From NCBI GenBank assembly GCA_001577635.1, contig LSBP01000021.1, positions 1 to 59,018 of the forward strand: 59,018 nucleotides of DNA. Reading direction: 5' to 3'. The translations under genes and the position numbers were made by a program. Position 1 is the first letter of the stretch. Each line of letters opens with the position of its first letter. The DNA is from Halomonadaceae bacterium T82-2 (GTDB lineage Bacteria; Pseudomonadota; Gammaproteobacteria; Pseudomonadales; Halomonadaceae). The notes under the pieces are model-generated. The model was not told where the DNA came from. It saw nothing but the letters and a program-made list of their open reading frames with translations, and made no database searches. Below are positions 53,533 through 59,018 of the stretch, piece by piece.

Positions 53533-54425
53533 AAACGCCCACGGCTGGGGACCAGTGGGCGGAGAAGCAGGGCATTGTCGTGAAGCTTGCGGCTGAAATT
53601 CTAGCACATACCGGCCTGAATGTTTCCATCGCCACCGATGGAGCCATTCACCGGCTGGACCACCCCGACAGCCGCAAGGGCAACAAGCGCGTCTGGTACG
53701 TGGCTCACCACGACTTCGCCTGCTTTGGCGTGTGGGGGCTGGTCGATACCCAGTACGTCTTTCCCGATGGCGAGCATGACCCCGAGGCCGCCGAGAAAGC
53801 CCGCCTGGAAGCCGAACGCGCCCGACAGGAACGGCAAGCCGAGCGTGAGCGTCAACACGCCCTGGTGGCCCGCCTGTGCCGCCGTGAGAAACCGGGACTA
53901 TCCCCGGCTGCCCCTGGCCATGCCTACCTGATCGCCAAGCGCTGCAAGCCGTTCGGGCTGCTGCAAGACGGTGACCGGCTGGTGGTGCCCATGTACTGCG
54001 AGGCGGGTCTGGTCAATTTCCAGTATATCGACGGTGACGGCATCAAGCGCTTTCGCCCTGGTGGTCGCAAGAAGGGCGCTTACTTCCCAGTAGGCGCACC
54101 CAAGCCGGGCGAGCCGCTGCTGGTCTGTGAAGGCGTGGCGACCGGGCTGACGCTGCACGAAGCGACCGGGTATGCCGTCGCCTGTGCGATGGACTGCGGC
54201 AACCTGCTGCCGGTCTGCCAGAGCTTGCGAGCGCGTCATCCTGCCGTGGCGATCATCGTCTGTGCCGACAACGACCACCGCACCCGTGGCAACCCTGGCG
54301 TCACCAAGGGCAAGGAGGCGGCGACCGCCGTGGGTGGCCGCTGTATCTGGCCCGAGTTTCCCGAGGGATTTGTGGGAACGGACTTCAACGACCTGGCTGC
54401 CGCTGGTGAGGAGGTGACGGTATGA
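53517..54425 (+). CDS. TOPRIM-domain primase (satellite/phage type)
   Basis: About 302 residues. N-terminal part with WAEKQGIVVKLAAEILAHTGL, a charged coiled linker (residues about 85-120, EAAEKARLEAERARQERQAERERQ), then RLVVPMYCEAGLVNFQYIDGDGIKRF and a TOPRIM domain: EPLLVCEGVATGLTLHEATG with the Glu, and AIIVCADNDHRT with the D-x-D metal site. It synthesises primers for element replication together with the neighbouring RepA-like ATPase. The ATG at 53517 has GAGGAGG five bases upstream; the ATG at 53529 would give an ATGA overlap like the other genes. Its end overlaps the next start. Confidence 0.88.
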   Translation: MQGAMKTPTAGDQWAEKQGIVVKLAAEILAHTGLNVSIATDGAIHRLDHPDSRKGNKRVWYVAHHDFACFGVWGLVDTQYVFPDGEHDPEAAEKARLEAERARQERQAERERQHALVARLCRREKPGLSPAAPGHAYLIAKRCKPFGLLQDGDRLVVPMYCEAGLVNFQYIDGDGIKRFRPGGRKKGAYFPVGAPKPGEPLLVCEGVATGLTLHEATGYAVACAMDCGNLLPVCQSLRARHPAVAIIVCADNDHRTRGNPGVTKGKEAATAVGGRCIWPEFPEGFVGTDFNDLAAAGEEVTV

Positions 54426-55417
54426 CAGCACCCCAACTGAAAAGCGTGGCTGAGGCCGTCCAGGAAACCGCCGATGAAATGCGCCTGCGGTCAGTCAGCG
54501 TTGCCGACCTTATCAGCATGGAGTTGCCCGAGAGGACCATGCTGCTATCCCCATGGCTGCCGTCCAGTGGGCTGGCGATGGTCTACGCGCCCCGAGGTAT
54601 CGGCAAGACGTGGTTTGCCATGTGTACCGCCTATGCCGTGGCGGCGGGTGGCGAGTTTCTGGGCTGGGAGGCCAGCGAGGCGCACCCGGTGCTGTATATC
54701 GACGGGGAGATGCCCGCGATAGCCCTCCAGGAACGCTTTGTGAGTGTGATTCAGAGCAGCCCCTACCAAGCCAGCCCGGACGCCCTGCAAATCCTGACAC
54801 CGGACTTGCAGAAGCGTGGTATGCCCGATCTGTCCACCCTCGAAGGGCAGGTGGCCATCGAGCCCTTTACCGATCCGGCCAAGCTGATCGTGGTGGACAA
54901 CATCGCCACGCTATGCCGGAGCGGCAAGGAGAACGAGGGCGAGAGCTGGCTGATGGTCCAGGAATGGGCCTTGAGGATGCGTTCGCAAGGCAAGACCGTG
55001 CTATTCGTTCACCACTCCGGCAAGGGCGGCCAGCAACGCGGCACCAGTCGCCGCGAGGACGTACTGGATACGGTGATTGGCCTTAAAGCCCCACGCGGTG
55101 ACGAGGACGCCCAGGGAGCTAAGTTTGAGCTGCACTTCGAGAAGAACCGGGGTTTCTATGGCGACGATGCCCGAAGCCGAGAGATCGAGCTGACCAACTC
55201 CCCGGATGGCCGCATATCGTGGGCCTACCAGTCTCTCCAGGACAGTACCTATCAGCGTGTCGTGACCCTGCTGAATGAAGGGTTGTTAGCTGCCGAAATC
55301 GCCCGCGAACTGGAGATCAACAAGTCTACCGCCCACCGGCACCAGAAGCGTGCCGAGCGCGAGGGGCTGTACTCGAAGCCCAAATCCAAGAAGAAGGAAG
55401 GGGGGCAGGCGGCATGA
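54422..55417 (+). CDS. RepA-like AAA ATPase/replicative helicase
   Basis: A 331-residue protein of the RepA/RecA-like AAA_25 type. Walker A APRGIGKTWF near residues 56-65, YIDGEMPA (the second acidic site), Walker B LIVVDNIATL near residue 157, sensor-type VLFVHHSGKGGQQRGTS with His, and a C-terminal helix-turn-helix LLAAEIARELEINKSTAHRHQKRA. This combination matches RSF1010 RepA-type hexameric helicases of small replicons. With the primase before it and iterons after it, it forms a compact replication module. ATGA overlaps on both sides. Confidence 0.88.
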   Translation: MTAPQLKSVAEAVQETADEMRLRSVSVADLISMELPERTMLLSPWLPSSGLAMVYAPRGIGKTWFAMCTAYAVAAGGEFLGWEASEAHPVLYIDGEMPAIALQERFVSVIQSSPYQASPDALQILTPDLQKRGMPDLSTLEGQVAIEPFTDPAKLIVVDNIATLCRSGKENEGESWLMVQEWALRMRSQGKTVLFVHHSGKGGQQRGTSRREDVLDTVIGLKAPRGDEDAQGAKFELHFEKNRGFYGDDARSREIELTNSPDGRISWAYQSLQDSTYQRVVTLLNEGLLAAEIARELEINKSTAHRHQKRAEREGLYSKPKSKKKEGGQAA

Positions 55418-55935
55418 CGCGAGAGCAAGAGTTGCAGGTTGCACCCCCTAGGGGACGCAACCTGCAACTTTCCGAGAACCGGGATGCAACTTTCAGCGCC
55501 AGTGATGCAACCGACGATGCAACTGCCGACCTGAAAGCCTTGGCTAACAGGTACTTAGAGCGCAAGAAGTGCAACCCGCCATGCAACCCGGATGCAACCG
55601 AAGGCCCGCAACCCATGCAACTTTCGGGGGGCAACGAAGCGGGAAAAGTTGCATCCGATGATGCCCCGGAGGCTTACAGCGAGGAGGTGCCAGACTGGCT
55701 TTCTTGGATCGCCGACCGCTGCCCCCTGCTGCCGGAGGACAAGACCCATATCGTCCGTGGCTTATACCGGCTGCACCCGAAGCGGCAAGCCAAGCTGGCT
55801 CAGTGGTACGTCTCCGCCTGGCGGATGGCTGCCGAGAGTGAGCCGCGCCCGGTGAAGAAAGAGAACGCCGGTCGTCGTGCTGCCAACTTGATCGTCACGC
55901 GATTGATGAAGGGCGGCGGGCAGATAGACCCGTGA
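55414..55935 (+). CDS. Hypothetical protein carrying the iteron array in its 5' half
   Basis: A 173-residue protein. The first 85 residues are low-complexity and disordered, shaped by the underlying iterons (DATFSASDATDDATADL, CNPPCNPDATEGPQPMQL). The C-terminal half (WLSWIADRCPLLPEDKTHIVRGLYRLHPKRQAKLAQWYVSAWRMAAE) is helical and basic and may contact DNA or the replication proteins. ATGA overlap with the RepA-like gene. It is probably an accessory replication protein; not recognised. Confidence 0.7.
   Translation: MTREQELQVAPPRGRNLQLSENRDATFSASDATDDATADLKALANRYLERKKCNPPCNPDATEGPQPMQLSGGNEAGKVASDDAPEAYSEEVPDWLSWIADRCPLLPEDKTHIVRGLYRLHPKRQAKLAQWYVSAWRMAAESEPRPVKKENAGRRAANLIVTRLMKGGGQIDP
55431..55653. 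repeat. Iteron array (11 copies of TGCAAC), candidate replication origin
   Basis: Forward TGCAAC at 55463, 55485, 55506, 55518, 55570, 55582, 55593 and 55616; inverted GTTGCA at 55431, 55438 and 55648. Spacings of 11-12 or 21-23 bases put most copies on the same helix face. It begins within the 5' end of the 173-residue gene, directly after the RepA-like gene. Copies fall in all three codon phases, so the repeat is probably selected as DNA, not protein. Confidence 0.7.
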
Positions 55936-55954
55936 CCACGGACTAGTGACTGAG

Positions 55955-55979
55955 ACCCGGCCATCGCGCCGGGTTTTTT
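55955..55979 (+). terminator. Terminator of the replication operon
   Basis: Stem ACCCGGC (55955-55961) / GCCGGGT (55968-55974), loop CATCGC, then a T-run. It lies 20 bases past the stop of the 173-residue gene. Confidence 0.88.
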
Positions 55980-56015
55980 GTGCCTGTCGCTCAGCGCACA
56001 GAACCGCACAAATTG

Positions 56016-56053
56016 GCATAAAAACAGGCATTCTTATTCATTTATGCTATAAT
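56016..56053 (+). promoter_or_regulatory. Extended -10 promoter inside an inverted repeat (second operon)
   Basis: TGCTATAAT (56045-56053) is a perfect extended -10. The perfect 7-base inverted repeat GCATAAA (56016-56022) / TTTATGC (56041-56047) straddles the -35 region and touches the -10, as expected for an operator. No good -35 is present, consistent with extended -10 or activator dependence. It is AT-rich compared with its surroundings. Confidence 0.65.
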
Positions 56054-56117
56054 TGTCTAAGCTTATTCCCGATCTGAATACGCCTTGTTTATGAGCTGAC
56101 ATGAGGAGGACACCGGC

Positions 56118-56294
56118 ATGAGCAGCCGCCAAGGGAGACGCAACACGAAGCCGACCCGAAGCGAGGTCGCCTCTTACTATCGCTTGCTGAAAAGCGCCGC
56201 TGAGTCAGGCGATACCGACGCCGCCCGCCACCTGATCGACCTGCACGAACGTCATTGCTCAGAACAGCGGGAGAACAAGCGCGATGGCGTTTGA
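56118..56294 (+). CDS. Small basic protein (58 residues), first of second operon
   Basis: Preceded by GAGGAGG at the ideal distance from the ATG at 56118. The product MSSRQGRRNTKPTRSEVASY continues with a helical YRLLKSAAESGDTDAARHLIDLHERH segment. It is short, basic at the N-terminus and otherwise helical; not recognised. It overlaps the next gene by 11 bases. Confidence 0.7.
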   Translation: MSSRQGRRNTKPTRSEVASYYRLLKSAAESGDTDAARHLIDLHERHCSEQRENKRDGV

Positions 56295-56688
56295 GAAGGG
56301 CCGCAGCGGCAACCCGAGGGGACGCCCACCTGGCCGCCCGGATCGTCGTGCGCAATGGCGAGAGGCGTTGGAGAAGCACGGTAACGCCCTGGTCGCCAAG
56401 GCCGTCGAGCTGGCCCTGGACGGTGATTCCCAAGCCTTGAAGCTGTGCATCGACCGCGCCATCCCCGCCTACCGCCCCACCGCTGAACCTGTCCGCTTCG
56501 AGATCGAAGGCGACACCCTGACCGCCAAAGCCGAGTCGATCCTGTCGGCTGTCTCCGAGGGCAGCATCGACCCGCAGACGGGCCGGGCCCTTATCGACGC
56601 CATCGGCTCACTGGTGAAGGTGCAGGAAATTGACGACATACAGCGCCGCCTCGATGCGCTGGAGGAGAAACGACCCGATGACCACTAA
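56284..56688 (+). CDS. DUF5681-like protein (small-terminase-like N-terminus)
   Basis: A 134-residue protein. It starts MAFEKGRSGNPRGRPPGRPD, the F-x-x-G-x-S-G-N-P-x-G-R-P motif of DUF5681 proteins, which often sit beside phage terminase genes. The rest is a helical domain (AQWREALEKHGNALVAKAVELALDGDSQALKLCIDRAIPAYRP) and a C-terminal coiled coil (VQEIDDIQRRLDALEEKR). The role may be DNA recognition for packaging or maintenance. No large terminase follows. Confidence 0.8.
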   Translation: MAFEKGRSGNPRGRPPGRPDRRAQWREALEKHGNALVAKAVELALDGDSQALKLCIDRAIPAYRPTAEPVRFEIEGDTLTAKAESILSAVSEGSIDPQTGRALIDAIGSLVKVQEIDDIQRRLDALEEKRPDDH

Positions 56689-56890
56689 GCGGCATGAGTG
56701 GATGCGACAGCACGTAGACCGCACCAAGTGGGGCGAGACGATGCCCCGGCAATACCGCGTGCAGATCGTGACCCGGCAAGGCGACTGGCTCGCCACCCTG
56801 GTCGGCAATGACGCCGATGCCCTGCAAGCCCGCGCCAAGCGCATGTCGGCAAACATCCGTGGCTCAAGGGTGGCTGGCCATGCGGCGTGA
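56678..56890 (+). CDS. Small hypothetical protein (70 residues)
   Basis: Starts at the ATG 56678, overlapping the previous gene by 11 bases. Composition is basic and mixed alpha/beta (RQYRVQIVTRQGDWLATLVGNDADALQARAKRMSANIRG), a small RNA/DNA-binding-like profile. Not recognised. Confidence 0.6.
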   Translation: MTTKRHEWMRQHVDRTKWGETMPRQYRVQIVTRQGDWLATLVGNDADALQARAKRMSANIRGSRVAGHAA

Positions 56891-57092
56891 CCTGATACAG
56901 CGCCTTGAGCGACTGGAGCAGCAAGGGGCGGCCAGTGATGACAACGCCCCGTCACGTACCTATCAGGCTATGCGGAACCTTGGCATCGAAGCCCCGGAGC
57001 CGATGCTTGGTGAGCCCCGTCACGAATGGCTGAATCGCGTGCCCCTGGAAGCCCTCGAATCGCTGCTGGAGGAGCGCGACGCCCATGCCTAA
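56880..57092 (+). CDS. Small hypothetical protein (70 residues)
   Basis: The start overlaps the preceding gene. It contains an N-terminal coiled segment MRRDLIQRLERLEQQG and a helical tail (PMLGEPRHEWLNRVPLEALESLLEERDAHA). The N-terminus resembles that of the next protein (NRDLLKRLEALESQ), suggesting a duplicated module. Function unknown. Confidence 0.6.
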   Translation: MRRDLIQRLERLEQQGAASDDNAPSRTYQAMRNLGIEAPEPMLGEPRHEWLNRVPLEALESLLEERDAHA

Positions 57093-57342
57093 CCGTGACC
57101 TGCTGAAACGCCTGGAAGCCCTCGAAAGCCAGCATGGACAGGATGAGTCGGGCCCCCGTCTGGTGGTGCTGACCAGCCCCTACCCCGGCCCGGTCATTGG
57201 CTATCGCGGTGAAGGCATCGAGACACGCCGCCTGGAGGGCGAGAGCGACGACGATTGCTGGCAGCGCCACGTTGCCGCCCTGAAAGCCGCCCATCCCACC
57301 AAGGTCGTGACAATCAGCGCACAGCTTACTGAGGAGGACTGA
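57085..57342 (+). CDS. Small hypothetical protein (85 residues)
   Basis: MPNRDLLKRLEALESQHGQD is followed by a short beta-like section (PRLVVLTSPYPGPVIGYRGEG) and a helical C-terminus (DDCWQRHVAALKAAHPTKVVTI). The first 17 residues repeat the leucine-rich pattern of the preceding gene. TGATG overlap with the next gene. Confidence 0.6.
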   Translation: MPNRDLLKRLEALESQHGQDESGPRLVVLTSPYPGPVIGYRGEGIETRRLEGESDDDCWQRHVAALKAAHPTKVVTISAQLTEED

Positions 57343-57596
57343 TGGCCTTCCGTACCGATGACCCAACCCTACGCATTGAGCAACCCCAACCGAAGGAAGA
57401 CAGCATGACTACCGAAGCCCAGGAACGTACCCAGGCCCGCATCGACCACGACCAGTGGCTGGAATCCCAGCGCCCCAAGACTAGCCGCGACGTGCGTGCC
57501 GACAAGATCGAGCGCGATGCACGCGGTGACAACGCCGGTCAGGGTGCCAGCGATGCCCGCCAACAGATGATCGACCGCATGAAGGGAGACGCCTGA
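57342..57596 (+). CDS. Small acidic/charged hypothetical protein (84 residues)
   Basis: Highly charged, probably largely disordered (RTDDPTLRIEQPQPKEDSM, RDVRADKIERDARGDNAGQGASDARQQMIDRMKGDA). An internal Met at residue 22 (MTTEAQERTQ) preceded by AAGGAAGACAGC could be an alternative start. Function unknown. Confidence 0.6.
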   Translation: MAFRTDDPTLRIEQPQPKEDSMTTEAQERTQARIDHDQWLESQRPKTSRDVRADKIERDARGDNAGQGASDARQQMIDRMKGDA

Positions 57597-58162
57597 TGAA
57601 GACCCCCGAGCAAATCGAGAAGCGCCTGGCTGACATTTCAGCCGAGCGTGACGAGATCGCCGCGACTGACTTCGATGCCGAGATGCGCCTGGCCACTATC
57701 GAGGGTGGCGACCTGGATGCCATTGAAGCCCGCCAGAGCGAGGCAGAACGCCGCGACAAGCGCCTGCGCATCGAAGCCGAGGCACTGGCCGACATTCTGC
57801 CCGAGGCTCGCCGTGTGGCCGCCCAGCCGCGTATCGACGCCATCCGTGAGCAGGAACGCAAGCAACAGGAACAAGCCCGCAAGGCTGCCGACAAGGCGCG
57901 TAAGGCCGTGGCCGCATTGACCCAGGCGATGACCGACTATGCCGCCGCCTGCGATGCACAAGACCTGCGGGTGCAGATGGGCCAGCTTGCCCGCGAGATC
58001 GACGCCGACCTGGAGACAGTGCGGGACATGGCTCACCACGACTTGGCCAGCGACCTGGAATCCGTGCGAACCCAGCTTGCGAACTGGATCGGCCTAGCGA
58101 TGCCCCGAGGCGGCATGGCCTACGGCGACCCGAAGACCACGGACCTGGCGAGGGCGGCATGA
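57596..58162 (+). CDS. Coiled-coil hypothetical protein (188 residues)
   Basis: Helical throughout with clear heptads: EQIEKRLADISAERDEIAA, EARQSEAERRDKRLRIEAEALADIL, EQERKQQEQARKAADKARKAVAALTQAM. The profile resembles scaffold- or capsid-associated coiled-coil proteins of phages, but no homolog is recognised. TGATG and ATGA overlaps with its neighbours. Confidence 0.7.
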   Translation: MKTPEQIEKRLADISAERDEIAATDFDAEMRLATIEGGDLDAIEARQSEAERRDKRLRIEAEALADILPEARRVAAQPRIDAIREQERKQQEQARKAADKARKAVAALTQAMTDYAAACDAQDLRVQMGQLAREIDADLETVRDMAHHDLASDLESVRTQLANWIGLAMPRGGMAYGDPKTTDLARAA

Positions 58163-58308
58163 GCCATGAACGTGAAGGCGAGCTGCAAAAGCGGTGGCTC
58201 GCCCGCTACCGGAAGCGTGACTTCCATAAGGGCAGCCCCAGGGACCGGGCCCACCGGGAGAGCCAGCGGCTCCGCGACTACCGGGAACGCCTGCAACACA
58301 CCTTATAG
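58159..58308 (+). CDS. Very small basic protein (49 residues), last of the operon
   Basis: Starts in an ATGA overlap with the preceding gene. MSHEREGELQKRWLARYRKR, then DFHKGSPRDRAHRESQRLRDYRERLQHTL: strongly basic and helical, like a nucleic-acid-binding peptide. It ends TAG at 58306-58308, nine bases before a strong terminator, so it is probably translated. Not recognised. Confidence 0.6.
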   Translation: MSHEREGELQKRWLARYRKRDFHKGSPRDRAHRESQRLRDYRERLQHTL

Positions 58309-58316
58309 CGTCGTCG

Positions 58317-58340
58317 AGCCCGCCCCGTGCGGGCTTTTTC
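58317..58340 (+). terminator. Terminator of the second operon
   Basis: AGCCCGC (58317-58323), loop CCCGT, GCGGGCT (58329-58335), and a T-run. It lies directly after the last small gene. Confidence 0.9.
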
Positions 58341-58347
58341 CTGCCTG

Positions 58348-58375
58348 GCTTGAAAAACAATCGACGCCTTTCAAG
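58348..58375. repeat. Inverted repeat after the terminator
   Basis: GCTTGAAA (58348-58355) and TTTCAAGC (58368-58375) are perfect 8-base complements spaced by 12 bases. It lies just past the operon terminator; function unknown. Confidence 0.55.
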
Positions 58376-58713
58376 CGGGCCGTGGTCAGCGCGACCACAC
58401 CTGCAAGCCATGCCGGAGGGTTTTGCGAAAGTCTCGTAATACTCACCGCACGCGGGTAGCCCGAGCCCCGCCAGCAACGATGACTCAGGCTGAGGAACCG
58501 TAGGGGGGGGGGACGATCCGGTACACCCCCTGCGGATGAAACAGTGCAACGAATGAAACGGCTGAATCCCTATGATTGGAGGGATTTCCCGATGATTGCT
58601 TAAGGCTATTGGAAAGATGAATTTGATAGGCTTTTCGTGCGTTTCGCTCAACCCAAAAAAGAGGACTAATTGATAGCTTGCGAACATTGTTTAGAGGTCA
58701 GCAAAGCACGGCT
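58376..58713. other. Non-coding right part of the element
   Basis: No credible gene on either strand. It holds a 10-G run (58503-58512), a lone TGCAAC iteron (58545-58550), and AT-rich stretches toward the right end. Possible roles are a packaging (cos/pac) site, replication region or attachment-site flanking DNA; none can be shown from sequence alone. Confidence 0.4.
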
Positions 58714-58732
58714 TGTATGCCTATTTGTATGC
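58714..58732 (+). repeat. Integrase arm-type sites, right end
   Basis: TGTATGC at 58714-58720 and 58726-58732, 12 bases apart, exactly as in the left pair. The surrounding 23 bases match the left copy at 20 positions. This suggests an arm-binding region next to attR. Confidence 0.6.
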
Positions 58733-58780
58733 CCACCCCAAGATTAGATCATAAGATATTGATTTACTTGAATAGTGCGT

Positions 58781-58792
58781 GTCGCCCCATCC
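58781..58792 (+). other. Candidate attR core
   Basis: GTCGCCCCATCC matches the tRNA 3' sequence GTCTCCCCATCC at 11 of 12 positions, and flanking bases extend the match weakly to 14 of 17. It lies 49 bases outside the right arm-type pair. The short, imperfect repeat makes this tentative. Confidence 0.35.
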
Positions 58793-59018
58793 CTTCAAGC
58801 AAGTCATCCGGACTACGCACTACATCGTGAGCGCCCCTTGGTTGTGACTCCGGTTACGGCCTCCCTGATCTTGCGCGGAGCCAGATGCGCGGCTCGGTCA
58901 TGGCCGGCGAGCCATGACCCGACTGTCAGTCTTTCCGAGTCGGATTCATGATGGATCCGGAAGACCTAGCCTTGGTGGCTTGACCCTTGTCTACGATTGG
59001 CCATTGCATGCCTTTGCG
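58793..59018. other. Probable chromosomal flank, no gene visible
   Basis: 226 bases without an open frame of useful length. A perfect 9-base hairpin GGTCATGGC (58896-58904) / GCCATGACC (58911-58919) is the only clear structure. Whether this is resumed host DNA or still part of the element cannot be decided from the window. Confidence 0.4.

Larger units (their letters stand above)
50044..58792. mobile_element. Satellite-like integrative element in tRNA-Leu (about 8.7 kb)
   Basis: Integrase first after the tRNA, then AlpA-like regulator, HTH protein, P4-like RNA region, primase, RepA ATPase with iterons, and a second operon of very small genes. No structural, portal, lysis or large terminase genes are present, so it is likely a phage satellite or a minimal integrative plasmid. 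Almost all internal genes overlap by ATGA or TGATG. Paired TGTATGC motifs lie near both ends. The right limit is tentative. Confidence 0.75.

Noticed and set aside
53517-54425. Possible identity as a bacterial DnaG primase
   Set aside because: No zinc-binding N-terminal CHC2 motif and too short; the TOPRIM motifs and neighbouring RepA fit a mobile-element primase instead.
58094-58687. Minus-strand 197-codon frame at the right end of the element
   Set aside because: Runs through the terminator and the 49-residue gene on the other strand; no domain and composition typical of a shadow.
58741-59018. Possible group II intron or insertion-sequence end (GTGCG near 58776, hairpins, no ORFs)
   Set aside because: A GTGCG start and one hairpin are not enough; no domain V hairpin, reverse transcriptase or terminal inverted repeats can be shown.

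Overview
The window is a high-GC gammaproteobacterial chromosome segment. It is most likely from Halomonas, Chromohalobacter or a close relative (Halomonadaceae/Oceanospirillales). This rests on gene content and order recognised from memory: a Pseudomonas-like proA-nadD-rsfS-rlmH-mrdA-rodA-mltB-rlpA-dacA-ybeD-lipB block, a two-subunit pyruvate carboxylase with a divergent LysR gene, a pyrophosphate-type phosphofructokinase, a bioBFHCD operon and dsbD-accBC-prmA-dusB-fis-purH. No database search was possible.

Layout, left part (1-31.1 kb). The 3' end of pyruvate kinase and mgsA are followed by a DUF3141 hydrolase-like gene and an ammonium transporter whose promoter has two NtrC-like sites and a sigma-54 -24/-12 element. 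Next come two DUF533 paralogues, pycB-pycA with divergent pycR, lipA facing lipB, and the long leftward cell-wall, NAD and proline cluster (11.5-21.8 kb). A rightward trio follows: two membrane proteins with degenerate GGDEF-like domains and a DedA-PAP2 fusion. Then come a LysE-type exporter, ubiX, mpl, a PPi-dependent phosphofructokinase and a PP2C-kinase fusion whose catalytic motifs look destroyed in both halves.

Middle part (31.2-50.0 kb): inorganic pyrophosphatase, a DUF2333 protein, dsbD, a 419-base leader, accB-accC, prmA, dusB-fis, purH, gabD, a frameshifted small membrane gene, srkA, comF, and the biotin operon bioB-F-H-C-D. The biotin operon has a strong promoter overlapped by a BirA-like box.

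Right part (50.0-59.0 kb): tRNA-Leu(UAG) is followed by an integrated satellite-like element of about 8.7 kb. It carries a P4-type tyrosine integrase, an AT-richer cargo gene of unknown function, an AlpA-like regulator, a small HTH protein, a structured region resembling the P4 immunity-RNA/Ash region, a TOPRIM primase, a RepA-like AAA ATPase, an array of 11 TGCAAC iterons buried in a coding sequence, and a second operon of tiny genes headed by an extended -10 promoter inside an inverted repeat. No capsid, tail, portal or large terminase gene is seen. Paired TGTATGC motifs lie at both ends of the element.

The most interesting points are the intragenic iteron array, the candidate antisense riboregulator, the double pseudoenzyme next to PPi metabolism genes, the degenerate GGDEF pair, and the defined but unassigned satellite element.
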